46,432 nucleotides of DNA from Alphaproteobacteria bacterium (GCA_035625915.1 DASPOR010000050.1:1-46432); one strand, 5' to 3'; counted from the first letter of the stretch, positions 16,240 to 25,524 are shown. Numbers and translations are program-made. Notes: generated by a model from the sequence alone, not told the origin.

Positions 16240-17355
16240 CTACCAGCGCTTCAAGCGTGAAATGGGCTTGGCGCGGCGGACGAAAATGCGGGTCATCGTT
16301 TTTTGTGGGCTGACGGTGCGGATGGCGGCCTTCGTCATGAGGACCCACTCCTTTACAAGAAGATATCGAGGGGCAAGGAAGCGATAAGTCTCCTCGATAA
16401 GATCGTGATTCTCGTCGGACACCTCCAGCCTGCACGCATGCCACGCTTCCATCACTTCTGCCCAGGCCATGAGGCGCCGGTGGAGATCGTCGCGCGCCAT
16501 TCGAATGACCTCAAGTTTTCCATCGAGTTCCGTGAGAGTGCTGATGACATCCGTGGTTTCGCTGTCGACCGCGCTCAGCTTCGCCTTGAACTGACTATGC
16601 GCATTGGCGGCCAACCGAATGCATGGCTCAATGGCTTCGCTTACCCTGCGTTCGAGACCATAGAGGCGGCGAAGCACTTCCAATTTCTGCTCGATCAGGT
16701 CAAGGGACAGGACCTTCTCACGAAGGGCTTCGATGAATGCAAGGGACTCGCTGAGCGTGACGACGCGGGCGGTGACGTCCGCAATTCCTGCGCTGCCGAG
16801 CCCAAGCTGATCCGCCGCCCTCTGGATGGCCGCGGTAATCTTGGGCTTCGATTGTTGATCCGCGCCGAACTGCTTGAACCGATTCGGTTCGGCGGTCACG
16901 TGGTCGTTGCCCGACATCCAGTTCACGAGCCCTAAGGTTATCCGACCGTATGCGACCTCGTAGTGCCGTTTCGATGCTTTCCAGGAAGCCTCGCCGCTGG
17001 TCACCTCTTTGGGGATGGGGTCGCCCACGCGCAGCCCGTTCACGAAAGAGAGCCCACTCGCAACGAGCTTAAGCATGTGTCCGTCGGGCGAGTCATCGGA
17101 GATGCCGAACTCGGCTTTGATCCCTCGGAACGTCAATATTGCTTCATTCTCGCCAAGGTTGACGACGGCGACCGGCTCGCCGCCAAGCTCGGGGTGGTAA
17201 AAATAAAGCTCCGGAAACGCCGAAAAGAAACGATGTTCGAATGCGACGAATTCAGAGTGGAGTGTGGGCGCAAGCGGGGCAGCCTCACGGCGGTCGACCG
17301 GCGTGGCTGCCGCCACCTCTATTGGCTCGCCGGCAGTCGATTGCATGTCCGCCAT
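16240..17355 (-). CDS. Hypothetical protein, no recognised family
   Basis: A 371-residue soluble protein with no signal peptide or membrane helix. The N-terminal half (about residues 30-160) looks globular and mixed alpha/beta (FFSAFPELYFYHPELGGEPV). Residues 170-330 are strongly helical and coiled-coil-like, and the last 30 residues are basic (RIFVRRAKPISRLKRW). I cannot assign a function; a scaffold or cell-surface-related role would be guesswork. ATG 17355 has AGGAA at 8-9 nt. It is divergent from the PAS histidine kinase at 17682 and could share its control. Confidence 0.7.
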   Translation of the reverse strand: MADMQSTAGEPIEVAAATPVDRREAAPLAPTLHSEFVAFEHRFFSAFPELYFYHPELGGEPVAVVNLGENEAILTFRGIKAEFGISDDSPDGHMLKLVASGLSFVNGLRVGDPIPKEVTSGEASWKASKRHYEVAYGRITLGLVNWMSGNDHVTAEPNRFKQFGADQQSKPKITAAIQRAADQLGLGSAGIADVTARVVTLSESLAFIEALREKVLSLDLIEQKLEVLRRLYGLERRVSEAIEPCIRLAANAHSQFKAKLSAVDSETTDVISTLTELDGKLEVIRMARDDLHRRLMAWAEVMEAWHACRLEVSDENHDLIEETYRFLAPRYLLVKEWVLMTKAAIRTVSPQKTMTRIFVRRAKPISRLKRW

Positions 17356-17681
17356 CGATATGGTTCCTGCCCGATCCCGTCTTGTGTATCCGTCAAGCTA
17401 ATCCGACGGGAGTATAAGAAGCGTTAGCGCTCGTATGGACGTGGTGCGCATCGCTTAGGTCAAAACGTTGGAATAAAGGACAATTCGATAGGCTTGCTAA
17501 CCAAATTTTTACCAATTTTTGAGTAAATACTTGACAAAAGTTTACGTATTCATATCGTTAACGCCAGGGGACTAGAAATACCTGGGCAACAAGGCCCCGG
17601 ATTGTTCGTGGTTCTGTGCGGATTGCAGGGTTCCTCACGAATTTATCCGGGTGCACTCGCATCTTGGGCGGAGGAGCGGGG
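17356..17681 (+). promoter_or_regulatory. Divergent promoter region; sigma70-like promoter at 17531-17558
   Basis: A 326-bp AT-rich gap. TTGACA (17531-17536), a 16-bp spacer and TATCGT (17553-17558) make a reasonable vegetative promoter for the histidine kinase gene. Just upstream is a short tandem repeat (ACCAAATTTTT followed by ACCAATTTTT, about 17498-17519). The remainder, including the minus-strand promoter for the 371-aa gene, shows nothing distinct. Confidence 0.45.
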
Positions 17682-19355
17682 GTGTTGTTTCCTCGGTTGA
17701 TCCTGGATGCCAAGGCATCAGGATTGGGTTCCGGCCCGGCAGAATCACCTGCAGGTACCGGATCGATCCGGGGCAGTGCTTTGGCGGAGACGGGTAATCC
17801 CGATCCGCGACTTCGCACAGCCATCGCCTCAGCCGAAATTCCATTTTATATGGCGACCGCCGACGGCAGCATCAGCTTCGCCAATCCCGCCTTTCGCTCA
17901 CTGCTCAGTCCGGGCATGCAGGCAAATGACGGTCAACCCGTCAACACGCTCGCACCGATCTCCGACATCTTTCGACGCGTCATCGGGGGCGAAGGCGATC
18001 TCAAACTATCCCAGAGTTTCGTCGTTCTCGGCGAATTGCGACACTATTTGGGGCATCATCGTCGAATAGTCGATAAAGACGGCAATGCAGCGGTCGTCGG
18101 ATATTATGTGGATGTGAGCGAGCAGCGCCGTGCTGAGCAACGGGCAGCGCAGTTCGAGGAGCGGTTCGACGACCTGGCGCGCTCGGTTTCCGACTGGGTA
18201 TGGGAAACGGACGCGCGGATGAATTTCACCTATGCCTCGCTCTCGATCGCGAAAGTGCTCGGCTTGCCACCCCAAGTGCTCAAGGGAAAATATCTGTTCG
18301 GCTTCGGATTTTTCGAGGATGTGGGCGAGGAACCGCAGCCGCTCGCTGACCTGATCCAATCGCGCATCCCTTTCCGTCATCGTCGCTTCGTTATCAGGCG
18401 TGCGGAAGGGGGTGAGCCCTGTTACGTCCAGCTGAGCGGCGTTCCGATGTTCGACGACCGCACCGGCAGTTTCGCGGGATATCGGGGAACGGGAACCGAC
18501 GTGACACGCATTGTGCTTGCCGAGCGCGAACGCGCAGCAAGCCGGGAAGCAATCGAGAAGGCGAACAGCGCTCTTACCGAAAAAAGCGAACATTTGTCGC
18601 GCGCACTGGCTGAGGCACGGGCGGCGATTGACGCCAAGGCGCAGTTTCTCTCTCGCATGAGTCATGAGTTGCGCACGCCGCTCAATGCGATCATCGGATT
18701 CTCCGAGGCGGCGCGGACGCGCCTCTTTGGCGCCCTCGATGAACGCTACGTCGACTATTTCGAGAAGATCATGGGTGCCGGTCGACACCTCCTATCGCTT
18801 ATCGAAGACGTGCTCGACGCGAGCCGCATCGGTTCGGGAAAACTCGAGATCGATTCGCGTGCGACCAGGCTTGGCGACGTCTTGGCGCGCGCACTTAGCT
18901 TGATCGAACCGCGCGCCAAATCGAAGCACATCGTGATCTCGGCGCCACGGCACTCGGACGACTGGCTGATCCAGGCCGATCCCGCGCGGATCCATCAGAT
19001 TCTCATTAGCGTCTTGGACAATGCGGTAAAATTCACGGACCCCGGCGGTCGGATAACGCTCGAATGTTCGCGCGGGCCGAGCGCAATGATCGACATAGCC
19101 GTTACGGATAGCGGCGTCGGCATCCCGGCCGCCCAGATCGAACTTGTGTTCGACCATTTTCACCAGGTCCAAGGCGAAAGCCATCACACGGGCGGTGGCG
19201 GTCTCGGCTTGGGTCTCGCGATCTCGCGTCGGTTGGCCCACATGATGCAGGGCGACATCATCGTAGAGAGCGAGATCGGGCAAGGTTCCCGCGTCACAAT
19301 CCGGATACCTTCGGCAAACATCTCACCTGAGCTTCCGTTGACCGTTCGGACGTGA
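17682..19355 (+). CDS. PAS-domain sensor histidine kinase
   Basis: A 557-residue cytoplasmic kinase. A first PAS lies at about 50-150, a second PAS/PAC at about 165-290 (VWETDARMNFTYAS... GYRGTGTDVT), then a HisKA domain with phospho-His at about 328 (MSHELRTPLNAIIGF) and a HATPase_c domain (~430-550; N box DNAVKF, G1 DSGVGIP, G2 GGGLGLGLAISR). It should autophosphorylate in response to a PAS ligand; no response regulator is adjacent, so the partner is unknown. GTG 17682 is chosen because GGAGGAG precedes it; GTG 17616 is an alternative start. Confidence 0.85.
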   Translation: MLFPRLILDAKASGLGSGPAESPAGTGSIRGSALAETGNPDPRLRTAIASAEIPFYMATADGSISFANPAFRSLLSPGMQANDGQPVNTLAPISDIFRRVIGGEGDLKLSQSFVVLGELRHYLGHHRRIVDKDGNAAVVGYYVDVSEQRRAEQRAAQFEERFDDLARSVSDWVWETDARMNFTYASLSIAKVLGLPPQVLKGKYLFGFGFFEDVGEEPQPLADLIQSRIPFRHRRFVIRRAEGGEPCYVQLSGVPMFDDRTGSFAGYRGTGTDVTRIVLAERERAASREAIEKANSALTEKSEHLSRALAEARAAIDAKAQFLSRMSHELRTPLNAIIGFSEAARTRLFGALDERYVDYFEKIMGAGRHLLSLIEDVLDASRIGSGKLEIDSRATRLGDVLARALSLIEPRAKSKHIVISAPRHSDDWLIQADPARIHQILISVLDNAVKFTDPGGRITLECSRGPSAMIDIAVTDSGVGIPAAQIELVFDHFHQVQGESHHTGGGGLGLGLAISRRLAHMMQGDIIVESEIGQGSRVTIRIPSANISPELPLTVRT

Positions 19356-19448
19356 GGCGACCCACATCGCCGCGGCGGCTTGCCAACGTAATCAGCGGCG
19401 GCTAAAAGCAGGTGCCGCATCCACGCGGCTTCCTGCGATGAGGTTCGC

Positions 19449-20288
19449 GTGTCGGCGATCCAGGCCATTCTTTTTGCGATACTCCAGGGTATTACCGAGC
19501 TTTTCCCCGTCAGCAGCCTCGGTCATGCCGTCGTGCTGCCGGCACTGCTCGGCTGGCGGATCGATCAAAGGGCCGAGAGTTTTCTACCCTTTCTTGTCGT
19601 CCTGCATGTCGGCACTGCGGCGGCGCTCTTGATCTATTTCTGGCGCGATTGGATCGACATCGCGCGTGCCATCGTCGGGGTCGGCCCGCGCGAGAAGCGC
19701 GCAGCGCATCTTCGTCTCTTCGCCCTCATCGTCATTGGCACGATCCCGGCCGTGATCGTCGGCTTTTTGTTCGAGAAGCCGATCCGAAGCCTGTTCGGAA
19801 CCCCCTCCGTCGCCGCTGCCTTCCTCATCGTCAACGGCGTCCTGCTATTTGCGGCGGAGCGGCTGAAGCGCGGCAGTGGACAATCCCTCGATACGCTCAG
19901 TCGGCGGAACGCTTTCGTCATCGGCATTTGGCAAACGTTTGCACTGATTCCCGGGATCTCGCGCTCCGGCACGACGATGGTCGGCGGATTGCTCGCGAAA
20001 TTGCACCACAAGGAAGCGGCCCGATTTTCATTCCTGCTCGCCACTCCCATTATACTAGGTGCTGCCGTCCTCGAGGTGCCGAAGCTCCTTCGCGCTCAAG
20101 CTGCGGGCAACGAGCTTGGGGCGTTGGCACTTCTCTCGGGCGTGACCGCAGGGGTTACGGCTTATTTGAGCATTGCGTTCCTGATGCGCTACTTCGGCAA
20201 GCACGACTTTGATGCACTCGATCCGTTCGCTTATTACTGTGCTGCCGCGGGTCTGGTCTCGCTCGGCCTTCTGATGTTCCTTGCCTGA
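19449..20288 (+). CDS. uppP: Undecaprenyl-diphosphate phosphatase
   Basis: A 279-residue integral membrane protein of the UppP/BacA family. It recycles undecaprenyl pyrophosphate to the monophosphate carrier for peptidoglycan and polysaccharide synthesis and confers bacitracin tolerance. Motif ITELFPVSSLGHAVVLP near residues 15-31 carries the conserved Glu and Ser, and PGISRSGTTMVGG near residues 170-182 the catalytic Ser/Arg stretch. Length and helices fit the family. The start is GTG 19449. The GNAT gene follows about 70 bp downstream on the same strand. Confidence 0.95.
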   Translation: MSAIQAILFAILQGITELFPVSSLGHAVVLPALLGWRIDQRAESFLPFLVVLHVGTAAALLIYFWRDWIDIARAIVGVGPREKRAAHLRLFALIVIGTIPAVIVGFLFEKPIRSLFGTPSVAAAFLIVNGVLLFAAERLKRGSGQSLDTLSRRNAFVIGIWQTFALIPGISRSGTTMVGGLLAKLHHKEAARFSFLLATPIILGAAVLEVPKLLRAQAAGNELGALALLSGVTAGVTAYLSIAFLMRYFGKHDFDALDPFAYYCAAAGLVSLGLLMFLA

Positions 20289-20360
20289 CTTTGGTTGCGC
20301 CGGCAACACGGCGCAGATTTTACAAACGTTTCCGCGCCCAGATATCGGCGGCCTCTCGTG

Positions 20361-20870
20361 ATGATGAAGCGCCTCGCCTCACTCGAAGGTTTTGGCACGC
20401 TCCGATTGGACTTGCGGCCACTTCGGCTTGTCGATGCGTCGGCATTGCGCGACTTGAGCGACCATCCAGCGATCGTATCCGCGATCCCTTTCCTCTCGAC
20501 ACCTTTCTCGTTGTCCGACGCGCGGTCCTTGATCCATCGCAACGAAAGCGGCGAGGATTGCTTTTTCGGCGCTTCGACCCGCGAGCCGCCGGTGCTCGTT
20601 TGTGTCGTCGGCGCGCACCTGCGGGGTGCGAAGGAGATTGAAATCGGGTACTGGGTCGGCGCATCGCACCAGGGCAAAGGTCTAGCGACCGAAGCAGCGC
20701 TAGCCATGATCGCCGTGCTTCGCCGTGAATTTCCATCGTTCCGTATCGTCGCGGAATGCCGGCCGGAAAATGCCGCATCATGGCGCGTGCTAGAGAAATT
20801 GGGATTTCGCCCAACCGGCCGCAAGGGCACGCGCGCGGGCCGAAAGCTCCTCTCACTCGGTCCGGGATGA
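20361..20870 (+). CDS. GNAT family N-acetyltransferase
   Basis: A 169-residue acetyltransferase of the RimJ/RimL-like branch. The acetyl-CoA-binding motif A is visible as GYWVGASHQGKGLATEAA, followed by ENAASWRVLEKLGFR, typical of ribosomal-protein or small-molecule acetyltransferases. The substrate is unknown. The start is uncertain: ATG 20361 or the adjacent ATG 20364 has no strong ribosome site; a longer frame from 20295 overlaps little and adds unlikely sequence. It follows uppP on the same strand and converges on the SDR at 20874. Confidence 0.83.
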   Translation: MMKRLASLEGFGTLRLDLRPLRLVDASALRDLSDHPAIVSAIPFLSTPFSLSDARSLIHRNESGEDCFFGASTREPPVLVCVVGAHLRGAKEIEIGYWVGASHQGKGLATEAALAMIAVLRREFPSFRIVAECRPENAASWRVLEKLGFRPTGRKGTRAGRKLLSLGPG

Positions 20871-20873
20871 GGG

Positions 20874-21608
20874 TTACCCGGTCATCAGAGTTCCGCCGTT
20901 GATTTGAAGGATTGCGCCGTTCGTATAGCCTGCGCCGGGGCTTGTGAGGTAGCGGATCGCGTGAACAACCTCGGCTATGCTTCCCAACCGGCGCATCGGG
21001 TGCGCACGGACGAGTTTCTCCCGCTGCGCTTCGTTAAACTCCCGACCCATGCGGCCTTCGAGGACAAAAGGCGCCACCGCGTTGCAGGTGATGCCATAGC
21101 GCGCGCCTGCAAGGGCATAGGATTTGGTTAGCGCGTGGACCCCGGCCTTCGAGGCGCCGTAGGCCGGATGCGGACCCACGCCGCCGATCTGGCCCGATAT
21201 CGAGCCGACATTCACGATGCGGCCACCCGAGCGTCGCAAGACTGAAAGTGCAGCACAACATCCGTTGAAGCAACCGGTCAAATTGACGTCGATGATGCGT
21301 GCCCAAAGGGCGGGATCCGCTTCTTCGACCGGTTGTACGGCGACGATCCCGGCGGCGTTGATCCAGGCCCACAAGGCCGTCTCCTCTGCCGCGCGTTCGG
21401 CAAGGGTAAAGAGGCTTGAGCGGTCGGTAACGTCGAGCGTCGTTCCGACGAGCCCGGATCGCTCCGGGATCGCTGCGACGTCGGCGCCGAAGACGCGGAA
21501 ACCGTCCTGAATGAAGCTTTCGACGAGAGCCGAGCCTAGATCGCCCGCCGCACCCGTCACGACAGCACCTGGGGGTCGCTTTGCTGAATCGCCCGCTGAA
21601 TTGCCCAT
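20874..21608 (-). CDS. SDR family oxidoreductase
   Basis: A 244-residue short-chain dehydrogenase: cofactor site VTGAAGDLGSALVE near residues 16-29, INAAGI, catalytic Ser in NVGSISGQ and YGASK. The C-terminus NGAILQINGGTLMTG fits the FabG-like group. The substrate is not evident. I start at ATG 21608, where family similarity begins; the longer frame to 21860 would run over the divergent CNT gene's start. It is convergent with the GNAT gene, three bases apart. Confidence 0.87.
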   Translation of the reverse strand: MGNSAGDSAKRPPGAVVTGAAGDLGSALVESFIQDGFRVFGADVAAIPERSGLVGTTLDVTDRSSLFTLAERAAEETALWAWINAAGIVAVQPVEEADPALWARIIDVNLTGCFNGCCAALSVLRRSGGRIVNVGSISGQIGGVGPHPAYGASKAGVHALTKSYALAGARYGITCNAVAPFVLEGRMGREFNEAQREKLVRAHPMRRLGSIAEVVHAIRYLTSPGAGYTNGAILQINGGTLMTG

Positions 21609-21749
21609 GGTGTACTTACTCGAACCACCCCTGAAAGACGAGACAGACGATAGCACCATTCCGCAGATTGAGCATTGATGAGGAGGCCGCATTGGGTATT
21701 CTTGCGGCGCGCGGGGTCGGGACGATCGCTGCTGTGACGGAATGAACGA

Positions 21750-22991
21750 ATGGCTCAAGGTATATTCGGACTTGGCGCACTCACGCTCATCGCATGGCTT
21801 TTGAGCGAGAACCGGCGGGCCGTCTCGATTAAGGGCATTCTTGCCTGCTTCGCCATGCAATTCGCGCTCGGAGTCCTCCTGATCGGGTTGCCCGGGACGC
21901 GTTACCTGTTCCTGCTGTTGAATCGCGTCGTGACGATGCTTCAGGACGCGACTGCGGCCGGGACGCGTTTTGTATTCGGCTATCTTGGCGGTGGCGCCCT
22001 GCCATTTGTTGAGATGCGTCCCGGATCGAGCTTCATCCTCGCGTTCCAGGCGCTACCTTTGGTGCTCGTGATCAGCGCCCTTTCGGCACTCCTCTTCCAT
22101 TGGCGCGTTCTCCCCACAATCGTGCGATCCTTCGCATGGGCTCTCAGCAAAACGCTTTCGGTCGGCGGGGCGCTCGGCGTTGTCGTATCCTCCACCATCT
22201 TTCTCGGCATGATCGAGTCGCCACTGCTGATCCGACCCTACCTCGCTCAACTCACGCGGAGCGAGCTCTTTGCGACGATGACCTGCGGAATGTCGATGAT
22301 CGCGGGAACGGTAATGGTCATCTACGCGACCTTCCTCAAAGGCGTGGTGCCTGATCCGATTGGCCAGCTCCTCACCGCCTCGATCATTTCGGCCCCGGCC
22401 AGCATCATGGTGGCCAGACTTATCGTGCCCGAGACAAGTGAAGTCACGGCGGGTGTGGCCACACCCCCGGCGGAATATCGCAGTACCGTGGACGCGATCG
22501 CCCGCGGCACGAGCGATGGGATCGCACTGCTTGTCAACATCATCGCGATGCTCATCGTGCTCGTAGCGCTCGTAGCCCTCGTCAACAAGTTTCTCGGATT
22601 TCTCCCCGATTGGAGCGGGTCCGCAATTACGCTCGAGCGCGTGCTCGGCTATCTCATGGCGCCGGTAACATGGCTCATGGGAATTCCCTGGTCCGAGGCG
22701 GGCACCGCCGGCTCGCTCCTCGGCACCAAGATCGTGCTCAATGAATTCCTCGCTTACCTCGACTTGGCCGCCCTGCCGCCCGAGGCGCTAACGCCTCGCA
22801 GCAAGCTCATCATGACTTACGCCCTTTGCGGGTTCGCGAACTTCGGCAGCCTCGGCATCATGATCGGGGGCCTCGGTACCCTTGCGCCGACGCGCCGGCA
22901 GGAGGTCGTCGATTTCGGATTGCGCTCGATCGTCTCCGGCACGATCACGACATGCATGACCGGGACGATCGCCGGCCTGCTCACCGGCTGA
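21750..22991 (+). CDS. NupC/CNT family nucleoside transporter
   Basis: A 413-residue integral membrane permease of the concentrative nucleoside transporter family. The N-terminal ALTLIAWLLSENRRAVS is characteristic, and conserved helical re-entrant segments include GMIESPLLIRPY and the late GIMIGGLGTLAPTRRQEV. CNT proteins import nucleosides with protons or sodium. Length matches bacterial NupC. It may salvage pyrimidine or purine nucleosides; no catabolic nucleosidase is adjacent. The start is ATG 21750 and the gene stands alone on the plus strand. Confidence 0.9.
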   Translation: MAQGIFGLGALTLIAWLLSENRRAVSIKGILACFAMQFALGVLLIGLPGTRYLFLLLNRVVTMLQDATAAGTRFVFGYLGGGALPFVEMRPGSSFILAFQALPLVLVISALSALLFHWRVLPTIVRSFAWALSKTLSVGGALGVVVSSTIFLGMIESPLLIRPYLAQLTRSELFATMTCGMSMIAGTVMVIYATFLKGVVPDPIGQLLTASIISAPASIMVARLIVPETSEVTAGVATPPAEYRSTVDAIARGTSDGIALLVNIIAMLIVLVALVALVNKFLGFLPDWSGSAITLERVLGYLMAPVTWLMGIPWSEAGTAGSLLGTKIVLNEFLAYLDLAALPPEALTPRSKLIMTYALCGFANFGSLGIMIGGLGTLAPTRRQEVVDFGLRSIVSGTITTCMTGTIAGLLTG

Positions 22992-23001
22992 ATTCTCCGC
23001 C

Positions 23002-23015
23002 TTGACCCATGTCAA
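23002..23015. promoter_or_regulatory. FNR/FixK-type box upstream of hsp20
   Basis: TTGACCCATGTCAA is an inverted repeat (TTGAC-N4-GTCAA) fitting the FNR/FixK consensus TTGAY-N4-RTCAA. Its centre is about 40 bp before a start predicted from CATAGT at 23037-23042, a class II activator spacing, and about 97 bp before the hsp20 ATG. Regulation by an oxygen-sensing Fnr/FixK protein is inferred. Confidence 0.55.
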
Positions 23016-23104
23016 TGCTCCTGGATGGCCTTCCGGCATAGTTGCAAGGAGCGTCGGGATGCGCCCCCGCGTCCCACTATCGGGTAAGCAAGGAGAATAG
23101 GGCC

Positions 23105-23674
23105 ATGAACGAGACCAGGAACGTAAGCGTCCAGAAACCGGGCAAGGGCGGCGAGCAGGCCGCCGTTCCGATGACTGGGCCAAGCGGTGCATCTCCTCTG
23201 ATGAGTCTCAGGGGGGAACTGGACCGGGTTTTCGACGATTTCTTCAGAGGTTGGCCGAGCCTGATGTCGTTCCCGAGCCGCCTTTTCAATTTCGATCCCT
23301 TCCAGCGCGCGGGTGAGCCGCTTGTCTCGGCTTATGTGGGGCTTGCCCCGAAGGTGGATGTTTCCGAGACCGCCGACTCCTATCGCATCGAAGCCGAGTT
23401 GCCGGGCATCGACGAGAAAGACATCAAGGTATCGGTGAGCGACGGAATCCTTTCCATCAAGGGCGAGAAAAAGGCCGAGCGCGAGGAGAAGGGGAGGGAC
23501 TATCGCCTTTCCGAGCGCAGCTACGGAACGATCCAACGCAGCTTCGCCCTCCCCGACGGCATCGACGAGGAAAAGATCGCTGCCGCATTTTCGAAGGGCG
23601 TTCTGACGCTCACGCTGCCCAAGACCCCGGCCGCGAAGACGAAGGAGCGGCAGATCGAAATAAGGTCGAAGTAG
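23105..23674 (+). CDS. Hsp20/alpha-crystallin small heat-shock protein
   Basis: A 189-residue small chaperone. The alpha-crystallin domain spans about residues 75-175, with the conserved VDVSETADSYRIEAELPGI and late AAFSKGVLTLTLPKT. The flexible N-terminal arm (about 70 residues) contains a hydrophobic FFRGWPSLMSFPSRLFNF patch used for substrate binding. It holds unfolded proteins without ATP. ATG 23105 follows AAGGAG. It is preceded by an FNR-like box and followed by a strong intrinsic terminator, so it is a single-gene transcription unit. Confidence 0.93.
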   Translation: MNETRNVSVQKPGKGGEQAAVPMTGPSGASPLMSLRGELDRVFDDFFRGWPSLMSFPSRLFNFDPFQRAGEPLVSAYVGLAPKVDVSETADSYRIEAELPGIDEKDIKVSVSDGILSIKGEKKAEREEKGRDYRLSERSYGTIQRSFALPDGIDEEKIAAAFSKGVLTLTLPKTPAAKTKERQIEIRSK

Positions 23675-23698
23675 TCACAATCGCGCTAAGCATGAAAG

Positions 23699-23729
23699 AA
23701 GGCGCTGTCCCACGCAGCGCCTTTTTTTT
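23699..23729 (+). terminator. Intrinsic terminator after hsp20
   Basis: The stem GGCGCTG / CAGCGCC (23701-23707 and 23715-23721) is extended by A-T pairs, has a 7-nt loop and is followed by eight T (23722-23729). It ends the plus-strand hsp20 unit, 25 bp after its stop. The minus-strand speE gene ends at 23744, so the hairpin may also act from the other side, though the A-run there is shorter. Confidence 0.9.
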
Positions 23730-23743
23730 CATTTCGGTTCGGC

Positions 23744-24601
23744 TCACGTGCCGGCAGACGCCATCCGGTCGAGCATATAGTTGGGCAGTGCGAAGCATGC
23801 CTGGTGAATCGCCGGGTTGTAGTACTTGGTATCGAGGTTCGCGGCCTTGAAGCGGCGCTCGATCTCAGCGAGCGGCGTCAAACGATGCTTTTTCTCCAAG
23901 CTCGCCCAGCCGAGCGTCATGAAACCGCCATAGTAGGTCGGAACCGGCACAACGTAGAATCCTACGTCGGCATAGAGAGGCCTTAGCCGCTTATCGGTGG
24001 TCGACAGCTCGTCCGGCTGAAAAAACGGCACGCCGTTCTGCGTCACCATGATGCCGCCAGGGTTCATGCAGCGCTTGCAGTTTCCGTAAAATTCGGATGT
24101 GAACAAGACTTCTCCCGGGCCATGCGGATCGGTCGAATCGACCATGATCACGTCGAAGCGGTCCGTCGTCACCGCAACATGGTTGGCGCCGTCCGCGATG
24201 ACGATTTCGGCCCGCTTGTCGTCGAAGGCCTTTTTCGGGATCGACGGCAGATATTTCTTCGAGAGCTCGATCACCGATGGATCGATCTCGACCATGACGA
24301 CCGATTCCACGCTTTTGTGCTTCAGCACTTCTTCGAGCAGCCCGCCGTCGCCACCGCCGACGATCAGGACGCGTCGGGCATTTCCATGCGCCACGATCGG
24401 CACATGACCCATCATCTCGTGATAGAAGTACTCATCGCCTTCTGTCGTCTGGATGACGCCGTCAAGCGCCAGAATGCGGCCCATGACCTTGTTTTCGAAA
24501 ATGACGAGGTCTTGGAGATCGGTCTGCTCGCGGTGGACGATCCGGTCGACCTTGAAGCTTTGGCTGACCTCCGTGTAGAGCGTCTCCTTGTACCAATCCA
24601 T
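23744..24601 (-). CDS. speE: Spermidine synthase (polyamine aminopropyltransferase)
   Basis: A 285-residue enzyme that transfers aminopropyl from decarboxylated SAM to putrescine. Seen in sequence: the cofactor site VGGGDGGLLEEVLKH (about residues 80-94), VMVEIDPSVI, and DSTDPHGPGE with the catalytic Asp. The length matches bacterial SpeE. No SAM decarboxylase gene is in the window. The ATG at 24601 begins the canonical MDWYKETLY. It stands between the hsp20 terminator and the dehalogenase operon, convergent with hsp20. Confidence 0.95.
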   Translation of the reverse strand: MDWYKETLYTEVSQSFKVDRIVHREQTDLQDLVIFENKVMGRILALDGVIQTTEGDEYFYHEMMGHVPIVAHGNARRVLIVGGGDGGLLEEVLKHKSVESVVMVEIDPSVIELSKKYLPSIPKKAFDDKRAEIVIADGANHVAVTTDRFDVIMVDSTDPHGPGEVLFTSEFYGNCKRCMNPGGIMVTQNGVPFFQPDELSTTDKRLRPLYADVGFYVVPVPTYYGGFMTLGWASLEKKHRLTPLAEIERRFKAANLDTKYYNPAIHQACFALPNYMLDRMASAGT

Positions 24602-24743
24602 GCCGCGTTGCCCCTCATGTCCGGTGTTGCAGCGCCCGCGATCCCGTCTCTGCGCCGCGATGCGCGCCTCTTACGGTCGGCATGATCGCAAATCAAGGGA
24701 AAAGTCGGTCGAACGCCTGCGGCCGTCGGGCACCAATGGCGCG

Positions 24744-25517
24744 TCACGTAAAGTTCGCTTCGACGGCGCCCAGGCGCTCGAATTCCGTGCGAATTCGCTC
24801 GCCCTTGGCAATGGGAAATTGGCGGGTGAACGAGCCCGTCATGATGAGATCGCCAGCCTTCAGCCGACGCCCGAACGTCGACAGCTTTTCTGCAAGCCAG
24901 ACGACGGAATTGAGCGGGTTGCCGAGCACGGCATCGCCTTTCCCGCTCGCGACCTCCTTGCCGTTGATGACGATCTGGACGGCGATGGCGGCGAGATCGA
25001 GTTCCGGCGAATAGCGCACGGCTGCACCGAGGACCACGGCCTTCTGCTGCGCGTTGTCGGCAAGTGCGAGTGGGAGATCGGCTGTGAAATCGCCGCGTGT
25101 TTCGGTGATTTCCAAGGCGGGATAACAAGTCTCGATGGCTTGGCGCACGTCTTCAAGACGCACACGGGAGGCCGTGAGGTCGCGGCCGAGCCGGACGCAA
25201 ACCTCGTTCTCGAAGCCGGGCTTGATGAGCGTTCCGTGGTTGAAGGCATGGCCGCTCTGTTTGACCCCTTCGCCGAGCAAGCAGCCGAACACAGGCTCGT
25301 GCACTCGAAACTGCTCCTGAATCGCCGTCGCAGTCAGTCCGACCTTCCAACCGACCTGCCGCTCGCCCGCGGCGGCGCGCTTTGCGATCAGTCCGAGCTG
25401 AATTTTGTATGCTTCATCGATAGAAAGCTTGCCGCTCCATGCAGGTGGGAAATAAACGCCCTTCGCGCGTTCTTGCCAGAAAGCCTCGACGGCGTTCGCG
25501 ACATTCAACAATGCCAT
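24744..25517 (-). CDS. 2-keto-4-pentenoate hydratase-like protein (MhpD family)
   Basis: A 257-residue protein of the MhpD/HpaH hydratase family, which adds water to 2-hydroxy-dienoates in meta-cleavage pathways or decarboxylates related keto acids. The characteristic core includes GWKVGLTA near residues 55-62, the acidic metal-binding region FENEVCVRLGRDL and PALEITETR. It is the last gene of the operon that starts with tetR, 7 bp after the SDR. ATG 25517 has GAGG upstream; a frame from 25661 overlaps the SDR. The exact substrate is unknown. Confidence 0.82.
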   Translation of the reverse strand: MALLNVANAVEAFWQERAKGVYFPPAWSGKLSIDEAYKIQLGLIAKRAAAGERQVGWKVGLTATAIQEQFRVHEPVFGCLLGEGVKQSGHAFNHGTLIKPGFENEVCVRLGRDLTASRVRLEDVRQAIETCYPALEITETRGDFTADLPLALADNAQQKAVVLGAAVRYSPELDLAAIAVQIVINGKEVASGKGDAVLGNPLNSVVWLAEKLSTFGRRLKAGDLIMTGSFTRQFPIAKGERIRTEFERLGAVEANFT

Positions 25518-25524
25518 ACTGGCC

